Origin: Pseudomonadota bacterium
GTDB lineage: Bacteria; Pseudomonadota; Gammaproteobacteria; Burkholderiales; Sulfuriferulaceae
Assembly (NCBI GenBank): GCA_021845925.1
Contig: JAJZUW010000002.1
Location: 245,138-279,171, forward strand
Length of the DNA stretch: 34,034 nt
Direction: 5' to 3'
The notes under the pieces are model-generated. The model ran no database searches. It saw only the letters and a program-made list of their open reading frames with translations, and had not been told where the DNA came from. The position numbers were made by a program, and so were the translations under genes. How positions within the stretch are numbered: the first letter of the stretch is position 1; each line of letters begins with the position of its first letter. Shown in pieces: positions 7,946 through 16,057 of this stretch.

Positions 7946-9376
7946 TCACTTGACCGACAGTTTGTCACGAACCGTCGCCGGATCGCTGGCGAAATAGCGC
8001 TGGATCCCTTTGACGATGGCGCTGGCGATTTTGTCCTGGTAGGCATCGCTGCGCAAACGCTCTTCTTCATCCGGATTGGAAATGAATGCCGTTTCAACCA
8101 GGATGGACGGAATATCCGGTGCTTTCAGAACCGCAAATCCGGCTTCTTCGACACGCCCGCGATGCAGGGGATTGATTCTGCCAATCTGGAACAGGACATC
8201 GCGTGCCAGCCGTCGGCTGTCATTGTTGGTGGCTGTCTGGGACAGGTCGATCAGTGTGCGGGCCAGATCCGGTTCATTGGGGCGTATGTTCACTCCACCC
8301 ACCAGGTCGGCACTGTTTTCCGATTTGGCAAGCCAGCGCGCTGCAGCGCTGCTGGCGCCATGTTCCGACAATGTGAAAACGCTCGAGCCGTGGGCATCTG
8401 GCGAGACATAAGCATCAGCGTGAATGGAAACGAACAGGTCGGCATTCATGCGGCGCGCCTTGTTGACCCGTTCGGCCAGCGGAATGAAATAATCGCTGTC
8501 GCGGGTCAGCTGGGCGTGGATGTTGGTCAGCTCGTTCAGCTTGTCGCGCACCCGGCGGGCAATCGCCAGAGTCACGTTCTTTTCCAGCGTGCCGTCCATG
8601 CCGTGCGCTCCCGGATCTTCGCCGCCATGTCCCGGGTCGATGGCAACGACAATCGGTTTGCGGATCACGACACTGCCGGAAGTTGCCGGTGCCGGGATGT
8701 CAGGGGCGGTGGTCGCCTGCGGGGCAGGGCTCACAGCAGCCGCTTCTGGCGCGGCTGGAACTGCCGGAGTGGCTGGAACTGCCGGAGTGGCTGGAACTGC
8801 CGGAGTGGCTGGAACTGCCGGAGTGGCTGGAATAGCCGGAGTGGCTGGAATAGCCGGAGTGGCTGGAATAGCCGGAGTGGCTGGAACTGCCGGAGTGGCT
8901 GGAATAGCCGGAGTGGCTGGAATAGCCGGAGTGGCTGGAACCGCAGGAATGCCGGCAGCGGCTCCGGCCGCGCCGCCCGGATACAGATCCAGAACCAGAC
9001 GATTGGCATAGTCGCCAACCGGTTTCAGGTTGACTGCACTGGGGTGCACATTGTCGCGCAGGTCGAACACCAGTCGCATCACCCCGGGCCGATTGATGCC
9101 ATAGCGCAGTTTGCCTATCCAGGGGTCGCTGCCATTGTTGATCCGGGTGCTGATCTCTTTCAGCTTGTCGGCGCTGGTGCCGTCGATGTCGTGCAGATCG
9201 AGCACGACGCGTGGTGGGTTATCGAGCGTGAACAGATCATAACGGACAGGGGCTGGCGATTCGAAAGTCAGTCGGGTGTAGTCAAGCGACGGCCAGTAAC
9301 GGATCGCAACCAGCCGGTTGTCGGCCAGGGCGGGCAGACACGTCAGCCAGAGCAACAGCAGCAGTATGCGTTTCAT
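7946..9376 (-). CDS. amiC: N-acetylmuramoyl-L-alanine amidase AmiC-type, AMIN + Amidase_3
   Basis: A 476-residue periplasmic cell-wall amidase that cleaves stem peptides from peptidoglycan during daughter-cell separation. The start at 9376 overlaps the tsaE stop (ATGA) and gives a clean signal peptide (MKRILLLLLWLTCLPALA). The AMIN domain (about residues 20-135) should localise it to the septum. A linker with 11 hexapeptide repeats follows, then a zinc amidase domain with AIDPGHGGEDPGA, LEKNVTLAIARRV, SIHADAY and VETAFISNPDEE, which supply the expected His and Glu ligands and the catalytic Glu. The repeat linker makes it longer than typical AmiC (about 417 residues). Confidence 0.95.
   Translation of the reverse strand: MKRILLLLLWLTCLPALADNRLVAIRYWPSLDYTRLTFESPAPVRYDLFTLDNPPRVVLDLHDIDGTSADKLKEISTRINNGSDPWIGKLRYGINRPGVMRLVFDLRDNVHPSAVNLKPVGDYANRLVLDLYPGGAAGAAAGIPAVPATPAIPATPAIPATPAVPATPAIPATPAIPATPAIPATPAVPATPAVPATPAVPATPAVPAAPEAAAVSPAPQATTAPDIPAPATSGSVVIRKPIVVAIDPGHGGEDPGAHGMDGTLEKNVTLAIARRVRDKLNELTNIHAQLTRDSDYFIPLAERVNKARRMNADLFVSIHADAYVSPDAHGSSVFTLSEHGASSAAARWLAKSENSADLVGGVNIRPNEPDLARTLIDLSQTATNNDSRRLARDVLFQIGRINPLHRGRVEEAGFAVLKAPDIPSILVETAFISNPDEEERLRSDAYQDKIASAIVKGIQRYFASDPATVRDKLSVK
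8753..8950 (-). repeat. 18-bp coding minisatellite in amiC linker
   Basis: Eleven 18-bp units encode A-[IV]-P-A-T-P hexapeptides, the last being AVPAAP. Units differ mainly at one codon, giving Ile or Val, in the order V-I-I-V-I-I-I-V-V-V-V. The array separates the AMIN and amidase domains. Near-perfect identity means slippage or recombination could change unit number without breaking the frame. Confidence 0.97.
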
Positions 9377-9861
9377 GAGTGGGGCAGTTTGCGCAAGCAC
9401 ATTTCACCTTTTGCTGTCAGCGCCATCAATCGGGCGGCGCGGCCATGGGCATCGGGTATCAGGACGATCAACAGGTCTGCGGAGGGTAGCAGCGGAACAG
9501 CCTTTTCCGGCCATTCGACCAGACAAATGCTGTTTGCGTTGCAGTCTTCCGAAAACCCGCTCTCCTCCCATTCTAGCGCATTCTTGAAACGATACAAATC
9601 AAAGTGATATATGTCTAACTTAAAAAGATTATAAACTTCGACCAGCGCATAGGTCGGGCTTTTGACCTTGCCGGCAAATCCGAACCCGCGCAGCAGACCA
9701 CGAACGAAGGTTGTCTTGCCGGCACCCAGGTCGCCATCCAGCCAGATCATCATTCCTGGCTCCAGCACAGCGGCCAGTGTGTGGCCGAGTTGCAGGGTGG
9801 CAGATTCATCCGCAAGAAACTGATGGGTCTGGTAAGCAGGCGAGGCCGGAAGCGCGATCAT
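9373..9861 (-). CDS. tsaE: tRNA t6A biosynthesis ATPase TsaE
   Basis: A 162-residue P-loop ATPase that acts with TsaB and TsaD in forming N6-threonylcarbamoyladenosine at position 37 of ANN-decoding tRNAs. The Walker A motif is GDLGAGKTT (43-51), followed by FVRGLLRGFGF, KSPTYALVEVY and IYHFDLYRF. The SICLVEWPEKA stretch is also typical. It is first in a minus-strand unit with amiC and mutL, the order seen in many proteobacteria. A TATAAT box lies about 55 bp upstream. There is no strong ribosome-binding site. Confidence 0.95.
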   Translation of the reverse strand: MIALPASPAYQTHQFLADESATLQLGHTLAAVLEPGMMIWLDGDLGAGKTTFVRGLLRGFGFAGKVKSPTYALVEVYNLFKLDIYHFDLYRFKNALEWEESGFSEDCNANSICLVEWPEKAVPLLPSADLLIVLIPDAHGRAARLMALTAKGEMCLRKLPHS

Positions 9862-9914
9862 GGGCGGGGAAGCTGTGATGATGTATCCGGAATGTCCGGA
9901 CCGACAAAGCGATG

Positions 9915-9920
9915 ATTATA
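9915..9920 (-). promoter_or_regulatory. Candidate -10 (TATAAT) for tsaE-amiC-mutL
   Basis: A perfect TATAAT on the minus strand in the tsaE/murI divergent gap. The best -35-like hexamer (TTGCAC) is 20 bp further upstream, longer than ideal. Confidence 0.5.
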
Positions 9921-9999
9921 GGTCAATCAGCTGTCGGCGTGTGCAATGTCCGGCGTCAGGCGGACAGCCTGGCGCTCTGTGGAGCGTATGGGGTGGCTG

Positions 10000-10008
10000 T
10001 GTTACGAT
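10000..10008 (+). promoter_or_regulatory. Candidate extended -10 promoter for murI
   Basis: TGTTACGAT fits an extended -10 (TG, one base, TACGAT) about 38 bp before the murI ATG. There is no clear -35, which extended -10 promoters can lack. Confidence 0.35.
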
Positions 10009-10046
10009 GTGGCTTCATCCGACAGCAATGCACTCGCCAGACAGAT

Positions 10047-10862
10047 ATGCGAATTGATCCTTCCCAGCCGATTGGTGTGTTTGATTCCGGTATTGGTGGC
10101 CTGACCGTGGTGCGCGCGCTGATGGAACGGCTGCCTTTCGAGCACATTGTCTATTTTGGCGATACTGCCCGCGTGCCTTATGGTGTGAAATCGGTCGAAA
10201 CCATCGCCCATTACACGACCCAGATCACCCAGTTCCTGCTGGAAAAAAACGTCAAGACGCTGATCATCGCATGCAATACGATGGCGGCAGTCGCAGCGCA
10301 GACGGTGAGAGACATGTCGCCGGTACCAGTGCTGGATGTCATCGAAGCGGGTGCGCGCATGGCAGCGGAAACCACCGGAAGCCACCGGATCGGCGTCATT
10401 GGCACACCCACCACCGTGAACAGCAATGCCTACGCGCGAGCGATTCATCAGTTCAGCAATGATGTCCGTATCTATTCACAGGCCTGCCCCCTGTTTGTGC
10501 CGCTGGTTGAAGAAGGCTGGCTGGAACACGAAGTGACACGGCTGGCGGCGATGGAGTATCTGCGGCCGGTACTGGCCGAAGATATTGATACGCTGGTGCT
10601 CGGCTGTACGCATTACCCTCTGATCAAACCGTTGTTGCAGGATGTGGCAGGCAAGACGGTCCGGCTGGTGGATTCTGCCGAAGCCATGGCAGAACGGACG
10701 GCAGAGCTGCTTGCCGAGCGCGGTTTGCTCAACACATCGCGTGTACAGCCACATTACGAATATTATGTGACCGATGTGCCGGTCAAGTTCCAGACCATTG
10801 GGGAACGGTTTCTTGGCCGCAGCCTGAGTCCGGTGCATGTGGTCAAGTGGCAGGAAAAGTAA
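10047..10862 (+). CDS. murI: Glutamate racemase MurI
   Basis: A 271-residue cofactor-independent racemase that makes D-glutamate for peptidoglycan. The two catalytic cysteines are Cys76 (ACNTMAA) and Cys187 (LGCTHYPL). IGVFDSGIGGLTVV near the start and YFGDTARVPYG are diagnostic. The ATG at 10047 was chosen because homology begins there; the open frame extends 45 codons further upstream without family similarity. The ribosome-binding site is weak. It is divergent from tsaE-amiC-mutL, which places cell-wall synthesis and cell-wall hydrolysis genes back to back. Confidence 0.97.
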   Translation: MRIDPSQPIGVFDSGIGGLTVVRALMERLPFEHIVYFGDTARVPYGVKSVETIAHYTTQITQFLLEKNVKTLIIACNTMAAVAAQTVRDMSPVPVLDVIEAGARMAAETTGSHRIGVIGTPTTVNSNAYARAIHQFSNDVRIYSQACPLFVPLVEEGWLEHEVTRLAAMEYLRPVLAEDIDTLVLGCTHYPLIKPLLQDVAGKTVRLVDSAEAMAERTAELLAERGLLNTSRVQPHYEYYVTDVPVKFQTIGERFLGRSLSPVHVVKWQEK

Positions 10863-10903
10863 CCCTGTTCCGCTGGCTGTCGGCGGGCAACCGCTTGCCG
10901 ATG

Positions 10904-10912
10904 TGCTAGAAT
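10904..10912 (+). promoter_or_regulatory. Candidate extended -10 promoter for the ABC exporter
   Basis: TGCTAGAAT (TG, one base, TAGAAT) lies about 31 bp before the permease start, directly after murI. No convincing -35 is visible. Confidence 0.45.
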
Positions 10913-10942
10913 CGCCCTTTTTCCGCAGATACTGCCTGACCG

Positions 10943-11725
10943 ATGTTCGCTTATGCCCTGTCCGATCTGAAACGCACCATGGCCATGCTGCCGGTGGCGT
11001 ATTATCTGGCACGCAGCGACCTGAAGGCCCGTTACCGCCGCAGCATGCTGGGACCCTTGTGGCTGGTGCTTGGCACGGCAGTCGGCGTGACCGGACTTGG
11101 CATCCTGTGGAGCGTGTTGCTGCATGAAAACCGCGCAACGTTCATTCCTTCGCTTACCGTCGGTCTGGTGGTCTGGCAGCTGATCAGCGGTACGGTCATT
11201 GAAAGCACGCGGACGTTTTCCAACAACTATCTGCTGATTCGCAATCTGGCCATTCCGTTCGGATTTTATCCGCTGCAGCTGATCATGCGGCAAGTGGTCA
11301 ATTTTGCCCACAATGCGCTGGTGATTCTGGCCGTTCTGCTGATTTATCCGCCGCACTGGTCTGCGGTACAGTGGCTTTGTCTGCCTGGGTTCCTGCTGGT
11401 GCTGGGCAATCTGTACTGGATTGCACTGATGCTCGGCATGATGGGAGCGCGGTTCCGCGATCTGGAAAACCTGATCGCCGCCTTCATGCCATTGCTGTTT
11501 TTCCTGACACCGGTGATTTACCGTCCGGAACAGCTGGGATTCAAGTCGCTGTTTGCCTGGCTCAATCCGTTCAGTTATCTGATCAGTGTGATCCGTGATC
11601 CCCTGCAAGGGCATGTGCCGGCCCCATTTGTCTGGGAAGGCGCTATCATCCTGCTGGTGTTCGGCTGGCTGTCCAGCCTTTACCTGCTCCAGACCCGGCA
11701 TGGCCGGGTGGCATTCTGGGTGTAA
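10943..11725 (+). CDS. Wzm-like polysaccharide ABC transporter permease
   Basis: A 260-residue ABC-2 type permease with about six membrane segments. The N-terminal YYLARSDLKARYRRSMLGPLW is typical of Wzm/KpsM/TagG permeases that export O-antigen, capsule or teichoic chains, and FFLTPVIYRPE and LNPFSYLISVIRDP are conserved landmarks. It would form the inner-membrane pore with the ATPase encoded 5 bp downstream. No glycosyltransferase or sugar-nucleotide genes lie nearby, so the exported glycan is unknown. No clear Shine-Dalgarno precedes the ATG. Confidence 0.88.
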   Translation: MFAYALSDLKRTMAMLPVAYYLARSDLKARYRRSMLGPLWLVLGTAVGVTGLGILWSVLLHENRATFIPSLTVGLVVWQLISGTVIESTRTFSNNYLLIRNLAIPFGFYPLQLIMRQVVNFAHNALVILAVLLIYPPHWSAVQWLCLPGFLLVLGNLYWIALMLGMMGARFRDLENLIAAFMPLLFFLTPVIYRPEQLGFKSLFAWLNPFSYLISVIRDPLQGHVPAPFVWEGAIILLVFGWLSSLYLLQTRHGRVAFWV

Positions 11726-11730
11726 TCGCC

Positions 11731-12450
11731 ATGGCGCACATCATATTCGACAACGTCACACTGCAATATCCGATTTACAACAGCCGCAGCATGTCGTTGC
11801 GCAATCATCTGGTGCGTATCGGAACTGGTGGCATGATCTCGCAGGACAGCAAGGACATTGTCACCATCAAGGCGCTGGACCAGGTCAGTTTTTCGCTGCG
11901 CGATGGTGATGCCATTGGTCTGGTAGGCCACAATGGCGCAGGCAAAACCACCATGCTGCGCACGATGGCTGGTATTTACAAGCCCATTTCCGGCCGTGTG
12001 GATATCCAGGGCAGCGTGTCGACCATTATCGACCTTGGCGCCGGGCTGGATCCCGAGCTGTCCGGTTATGAAAACATCAATCGCATGGGCATGTTGCTCG
12101 GCAGTACGCTGGCCGATATGGAAGCCCGTCTGGATGACATCGAACAGTTTACCGAACTCGGTGAATTTCTTTCCGTGCCGGTACGCACCTATTCTTCCGG
12201 CATGATGATGCGCCTGATGTTTGCCGTGGCCACCTCGGTGCGGCCGGAAATTCTGCTGATTGATGAAATGTTCTCGACCGGTGATGCGGATTTCCAGAAA
12301 AAAGCCCGGTTGAGGATGACAGACCTCATTGATTCTTCAAAAATATTTGTCTTTGCCTCACATGAGCCGGAATTGATCCGCGCCTTTTGCAAGCGGGTGT
12401 TTCGCCTGGAACATGGTCGGTTGACCGAAATCGGTATCAATGACTTTTGA
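11731..12450 (+). CDS. Wzt-like polysaccharide ABC transporter ATPase
   Basis: A 239-residue ATPase partner of the preceding permease. Walker A is GHNGAGKTT (66-74), the signature is YSSGM (154-158) and Walker B is ILLIDE (174-179), followed by the family-typical FSTGDADFQKKA. The extended N-terminal strand with YPIYNSRSMSLRN is characteristic of Wzt/KpsT/TagH ATPases. It ends soon after the nucleotide-binding domain, so it lacks the C-terminal carbohydrate-binding domain that some Wzt proteins use to recognise a capped O-antigen. The export mode is thus more like KpsT or the short Wzt type. Confidence 0.9.
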   Translation: MAHIIFDNVTLQYPIYNSRSMSLRNHLVRIGTGGMISQDSKDIVTIKALDQVSFSLRDGDAIGLVGHNGAGKTTMLRTMAGIYKPISGRVDIQGSVSTIIDLGAGLDPELSGYENINRMGMLLGSTLADMEARLDDIEQFTELGEFLSVPVRTYSSGMMMRLMFAVATSVRPEILLIDEMFSTGDADFQKKARLRMTDLIDSSKIFVFASHEPELIRAFCKRVFRLEHGRLTEIGINDF

Positions 12451-12497
12451 ACATCGTTCAGCCGACGTTGACTTTGCCTGATGTGGACAGAATCAAT

Positions 12498-12518
12498 ACC
12501 TGACGTTATTATTCAGGT
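12498..12518. promoter_or_regulatory. Inverted repeat upstream of nitroreductase
   Basis: ACCTGA and TCAGGT arms (6 bp each) are separated by 9 bp, about 40 bp before the nitroreductase start and directly before a TATAGA that could be its -10. It is a candidate operator. Confidence 0.35.
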
Positions 12519-12556
12519 ATAGATTGTTCGTGGTAAAACCAACCAAGGAGTCTGTC

Positions 12557-13165
12557 ATGAAAGTGTCCGAAGCGATCCAGTCTCGCCGTGCTGTCAAACA
12601 TTTTGATGCTACCCATGAAATGCCTGCCGCTGACGCTGCCCACCTGTTGTCGCACGCCATGCTGGCGCCGACGGCATTCAATGTCCAGCACTGGCGGTTC
12701 GTGCATGTGCAGGACAAGGCGCTGCGTCAGGAAATCCGCAAGGTGGCCTGGGATCAGGCGCAGGTGACCGATGCATCGATGTTGCTGGTGTTGTGTGCCG
12801 ATACCAAGGCCTGGGAAAAATCGCCACAGCGTTACTGGCGCAATGCGCCTCAGCCAGTGCAGGACTTCATGGTACCCGCGATCGGCCAGTACTACGGTGG
12901 TCGTGAACAGGTGCAGCGCGATGAAGCCATGCGTACGTGTGGTATTGCAGCGATGTCGATGATGTTGCTGGCGCGCGAAATGGGTTATGACTCGTGTCCG
13001 ATGGACGGTTTCGACTTTGATGCCGTCGGCAAGTTGATCGCTCTTCCGGATGATCACCTGATTGCGATGATGCTCGCGATTGGCAAGGGGACCCAGGCTG
13101 CCTGGCCACGCGGCGGTCAGCTTGCGATGGAAGAAGTGGTCATCAACAATCGTTTTGGTGGCTGA
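12557..13165 (+). CDS. Nitroreductase family flavoprotein
   Basis: A 202-residue protein of the nitroreductase family, FMN enzymes that reduce nitro compounds, quinones or other acceptors with NAD(P)H. The N-terminal AIQSRRAVKHFD supplies the conserved arginines that bind the FMN phosphate. APTAFNVQHWRF and the C-terminal-half LAREMGYDSCPMDGFD also match. The true substrate cannot be predicted. The start at 12557 was chosen because AAGGAG lies at 12545-12550 and the family motif begins directly afterwards. It is followed by a hairpin shared with the convergent thioredoxin gene. Confidence 0.92.
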   Translation: MKVSEAIQSRRAVKHFDATHEMPAADAAHLLSHAMLAPTAFNVQHWRFVHVQDKALRQEIRKVAWDQAQVTDASMLLVLCADTKAWEKSPQRYWRNAPQPVQDFMVPAIGQYYGGREQVQRDEAMRTCGIAAMSMMLLAREMGYDSCPMDGFDFDAVGKLIALPDDHLIAMMLAIGKGTQAAWPRGGQLAMEEVVINNRFGG

Positions 13166-13173
13166 GTAAATCC

Positions 13174-13200
13174 TGTCCGGCCCGTTTGTCGGGTCGGACA
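13174..13200. terminator. Hairpin between convergent genes
   Basis: TGTCCGGCCCG and CGGGTCGGACA form an 11-bp stem (one G-U-type step) with loop TTTGT, right after the nitroreductase stop and before the thioredoxin end. No T-tract follows on either strand, so intrinsic termination is uncertain; a bidirectional end structure is likely. Confidence 0.6.
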
Positions 13201-13210
13201 GTCATGATCT

Positions 13211-13612
13211 TCAAGCCTGCGTCAGCAGGTCCAGTATCTGTCGTTCGTTTTTGCCACCCAGCTTGATCTGGCTGATGATGCCATCTTGCACCACCACCAG
13301 CGATGGCGTGGCCGAGATGCCAAATGCTCTGGCCAATGGCAGATGCTGGTCCACGCTGATTTCCAGCAGATTGCTGTGGGTTTCTGCAAGCTGGCGGACT
13401 ATCGGCGTCATGGTGCGGCAATGGCCGCAGTGGCTGGCATGGAAGTAATACAGCCAGCGTCCGCGAGAACGGTCTCCCTCGCCCGGAATGGTCGAGGTGT
13501 CCGGGGCCGGCTTGCCCTGGCTGCGTTTTGCCCGGATGACTGCAATAGCGGGCACCATGATGATCCAGGCAATGCCCGCAGCGAGCAGAACACTTCCCCA
13601 TGAAACTGACAT
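13211..13612 (-). CDS. Membrane-anchored thioredoxin-like protein
   Basis: A 133-residue protein with one N-terminal membrane segment (about residues 5-27), a short linker and a thioredoxin domain. The redox motif is C62-G-H-C65 in ASHCGHCRTM, and Pro103 in SATPS is the expected cis-proline. The CGHC motif is like that of disulfide isomerases. Topology suggests the domain faces the periplasm, but positively charged residues after the helix make this uncertain. AGGAGATCGG precedes the ATG. It is divergent from the YeeE-like transporter, so a joint role in sulfur or thiol handling is possible. Confidence 0.86.
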   Translation of the reverse strand: MSVSWGSVLLAAGIAWIIMVPAIAVIRAKRSQGKPAPDTSTIPGEGDRSRGRWLYYFHASHCGHCRTMTPIVRQLAETHSNLLEISVDQHLPLARAFGISATPSLVVVQDGIISQIKLGGKNERQILDLLTQA

Positions 13613-13695
13613 CCCGATCTCCTGTTACTGATAGCCTGCGCACGAGCAGGTGTTGCTTCCGGCGTGCTCGTAACGTTGTTGTGCTTGTACCTTGA

Positions 13696-13719
13696 AGTAT
13701 AGTACAGGCGCTCCTGTAC
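13696..13719 (-). promoter_or_regulatory. Candidate thioredoxin promoter with abutting palindrome
   Basis: TATACT on the minus strand (plus 13696-13701) is directly preceded in the transcript sense by a perfect 7-bp dyad, GTACAGG-N4-CCTGTAC (13702-13719). The dyad fills the spacer between -35 and -10, as in operators of MerR-type regulators. No consensus -35 is seen. Confidence 0.5.
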
Positions 13720-13825
13720 GGGAGCATCGGGTTTTCTGAACCGGCTGCATCCAGCGATAAATACTGCGAAAATCATGGCAAGACTGGTGAAAAGAGGCCT
13801 TTCGTGCCATGATTGCGCACAGGTT

Positions 13826-13854
13826 TGCAGCATCCTGCAGCATCCTGCAGCATC
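13826..13854 (+). repeat. Three contiguous 10-bp direct repeats
   Basis: TGCAGCATCC occurs twice and then as TGCAGCATC, ending just before a candidate -35 (13856-13861). A spacing of one helical turn puts all copies on one DNA face, as in activator sites. Confidence 0.8.
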
Positions 13855-13855
13855 G

Positions 13856-13884
13856 TTGCGGGTGGTAACCGAAAACCTTATCAA
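13856..13884 (+). promoter_or_regulatory. Candidate promoter of the YeeE-like transporter
   Basis: TTGCGG (13856-13861), 17 bp, then TATCAA (13879-13884), about 45 bp before the ATG at 13929. Confidence 0.5.
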
Positions 13885-13928
13885 AATCAGAAAACGGCGC
13901 CAGCACTGGTGCCTGCCGGAGGAAAAAA

Positions 13929-15113
13929 ATGAACTTTGACAGTTTTGCACAGGCTCAGTCCGTGATGCTCTGGACCACATTTGCGATCGCATTCATTCTG
14001 GGTGCGGTCGCCAACAAGACCAATTTCTGCACCATGGGTGCGGTGTCCGATTGGGTCAACATGGGTGATACCGGACGCTTGCGGGCCTGGTTTCTGGCCA
14101 TTGCCATTGCCATGCTCGGTGTCGTGGCGCTGGAATACACCGGAAAGATCAATCTGGATGGTTCGTTTCCGCCGTACCGAGGTGGTCAGCTGATCTGGGC
14201 GGAAAACCTGCTTGGCGGGCTCATGTTCGGCATTGGCATGACACTGGCGTCGGGCTGCGGCAACAAGTCGCTGATCCGTCTTGGTGGCGGTAACATCAAA
14301 TCTTTTTTTGTGGTCCTGATTGTCGGGTTGATTGCGTATTACATGACCAATCCGTTACCTGGTTCGGATCAGACTCTGTTCAGTCTGCTGTTCATGCCCT
14401 GGTTGCGTCCGCTGGCGGTGACCATGAGCAGTGGTCATCAGGATCTGGGCTCTCTCGTGGCGGGCAGTGCAGGAGCGGTGAAGGCACGCCTCGTCATCGG
14501 TGGTGTGCTGGGTCTGCTGATTCTGGCCTGGGTATTCCGCTCGGCTGATTTTCGCAGCAATCGCGACAATATCCTTGGCGGTGTGGTGGTTGGCCTGATC
14601 GTTCTGGCAGCCTGGTATGTCACCAGCAGCCTGACCGTTACCGTGGATGGTCAGGCGCACACACTGCTTGATTACGCCCAGCAATGGGATTTCTTTGCCA
14701 ATTCCGATGCCGGCAAACCGGCCAACAGTCGCATGCTGAGTGCCCAGTCGTTCACCTTCATCAATCCGATGGGGCAAACTCTGGGCTATGTCGCCGCCGG
14801 GTTCAAGAATCCGCTGCTGACGTTTGGCGTGATGGCCGTGTTCGGCGTGGTTGCCGGCTCGCTGGTCTGGTCGCTCCTGTCTCGCCGTTTTCGCATTGAA
14901 TGGTTTGCATCGGTCAAGGATTTCATCAGTCATGTCCTTGGCGCTGTCCTGATGGGGTTCGGTGGCGTTCTGGCGCTGGGTTGCACCATTGGTCAGGGTA
15001 TCACCGGTGTTTCTACACTGGCGCTGGGCTCGTTCATTGCCTTGTTCGCCATTATTGCTGGAAGCGCAATCACCATGAAAATTCAGTATTTCATGATGAT
15101 GCGAGAAGGCTGA
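13929..15113 (+). CDS. YeeE/YedE family sulfur transporter
   Basis: A 394-residue protein with many membrane segments, of the YeeE/YedE (DUF395) family; E. coli and Spirochaeta members take up thiosulfate through a chain of cysteines. Conserved landmarks are [20 protein letters not shown] near residue 35, the [15 protein letters not shown] turn and the C-terminal-half [19 protein letters not shown], each with a cysteine in the expected place. GGAGG at 13918-13922 gives a strong ribosome-binding site. Location opposite a thioredoxin fits a sulfur role. No TusA-like small protein is encoded beside it, though many relatives have one. Confidence 0.9.
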   Translation: MNFDSFAQAQSVMLWTTFAIAFILGAVANKTNFCTMGAVSDWVNMGDTGRLRAWFLAIAIAMLGVVALEYTGKINLDGSFPPYRGGQLIWAENLLGGLMFGIGMTLASGCGNKSLIRLGGGNIKSFFVVLIVGLIAYYMTNPLPGSDQTLFSLLFMPWLRPLAVTMSSGHQDLGSLVAGSAGAVKARLVIGGVLGLLILAWVFRSADFRSNRDNILGGVVVGLIVLAAWYVTSSLTVTVDGQAHTLLDYAQQWDFFANSDAGKPANSRMLSAQSFTFINPMGQTLGYVAAGFKNPLLTFGVMAVFGVVAGSLVWSLLSRRFRIEWFASVKDFISHVLGAVLMGFGGVLALGCTIGQGITGVSTLALGSFIALFAIIAGSAITMKIQYFMMMREG

Positions 15114-15168
15114 TCCACTTGCTTTGGCCAGCCATGCGCCGGATGTGCGGTCTGAACCGGAGTTCCCG

Positions 15169-15636
15169 ATGACTGAAGGAGGGAGTCGGCAAATCTGGGT
15201 GGATGCGGACGCCTGTCCCGCAGTCATCCGGGAGATTCTGTTTCGTGCCGCGCAACGCAGGGAAACATTGCTGACTCTGGTGGCCAACCGTTGGCTGGCC
15301 GTGCCGCCATCCCCATGGATCAAGGCCCTGCAGGTGCAATCCGGGTTTGATGTTGCCGATGCCGAAATCGTCAGGCGCATGCACCCCGGTGATCTGGTCA
15401 TTACCGCAGATATTCCGCTGGCGGCAGAAGTGTTGGCGCATGGCGGCCTGGCACTCAGTCCGCGAGGCGAAATGTTTTCGCAAGACACCATCCAGGCGCA
15501 GTTAACCATGCGGGATCTGATGGACAATCTCCGTGGCAGTGGAATCCGCACCAGCGGGCCGCCCCCGCTGGGTCCGGCTGACCGTAAGGATTTTGCGGCG
15601 CGGCTGGACAAGTGGCTTGCGACAGGACAAAACTGA
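15169..15636 (+). CDS. DUF188 (YaiI/YqxD) family protein
   Basis: A 155-residue protein of the UPF0178/YaiI family. The N-terminal [15 protein letters not shown] carries the conserved acidic pair, and [13 protein letters not shown] and [13 protein letters not shown] match the family, which has a PIN-like nuclease fold but no firmly known function. The ATG at 15169 follows CGGAG and starts just before the domain. It begins about 55 bp after the transporter stop and may be its operon partner. Confidence 0.92.
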   Translation: MTEGGSRQIWVDADACPAVIREILFRAAQRRETLLTLVANRWLAVPPSPWIKALQVQSGFDVADAEIVRRMHPGDLVITADIPLAAEVLAHGGLALSPRGEMFSQDTIQAQLTMRDLMDNLRGSGIRTSGPPPLGPADRKDFAARLDKWLATGQN

Positions 15637-16057
15637 CATCAAATGATCGAACGAATGTCTGTCGTTTATTTGAGATATAAAGATACCAATATTCTAAAGT
15701 TGTAAAAAAGAAACAGTTCCCATGATTTTGAAATGGATTGATAGCGGTTGTGTGAACTTTTAATTAAGCTTATAGTCAGATTTAGTGAATTTGAGTCAGA
15801 ATGTTGTCAGGTGTCATAATATCCCGAAAGTTTGCAGTCTGGTTGTTCCGGAAAGAAAGACGCATGTGAAACTGTTGCGGAACAACCAGTTGATGAGGCA
15901 GAGGCGCTATGACGTCTCATTCAGGATGTATCTGGATGCAGATGTCGTTTTGGCGACAGACATTGAAACGGATGCTGCTGACGGCATGATGGTTTGCAGC
16001 ATCACAGCTCATGATGGCTGTCATTTTTGTAGTGTTATGTTTTTAGGAAGATGAAAA
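15637..16057 (+). other. AT-rich gap without a convincing gene
   Basis: About 420 bp of distinctly AT-rich DNA. A GTG-started ORF of 89 codons at 15785-16054 shows no recognisable family, signal peptide or ribosome-binding site; I treat it as doubtful. The gap probably holds the regulation of the secreted protein that follows. Confidence 0.6.
15748..15776 (+). promoter_or_regulatory. Candidate promoter in the AT-rich gap
   Basis: TTGTGT (15748-15753), exactly 17 bp, then TATAGT (15771-15776). It would give a leader of about 275 nt before the secreted protein gene. Confidence 0.4.

Noticed and set aside
13408-13992. Lipoprotein-like ORF on the minus strand (AVFIAGC motif)
   Set aside because: The frame runs 200 bp into the thioredoxin gene, covers the promoter region of two genes and has no ribosome-binding site.
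15785-16054. GTG-started 89-codon ORF
   Set aside because: No family, no ribosome-binding site, unusual composition in an AT-rich promoter region.
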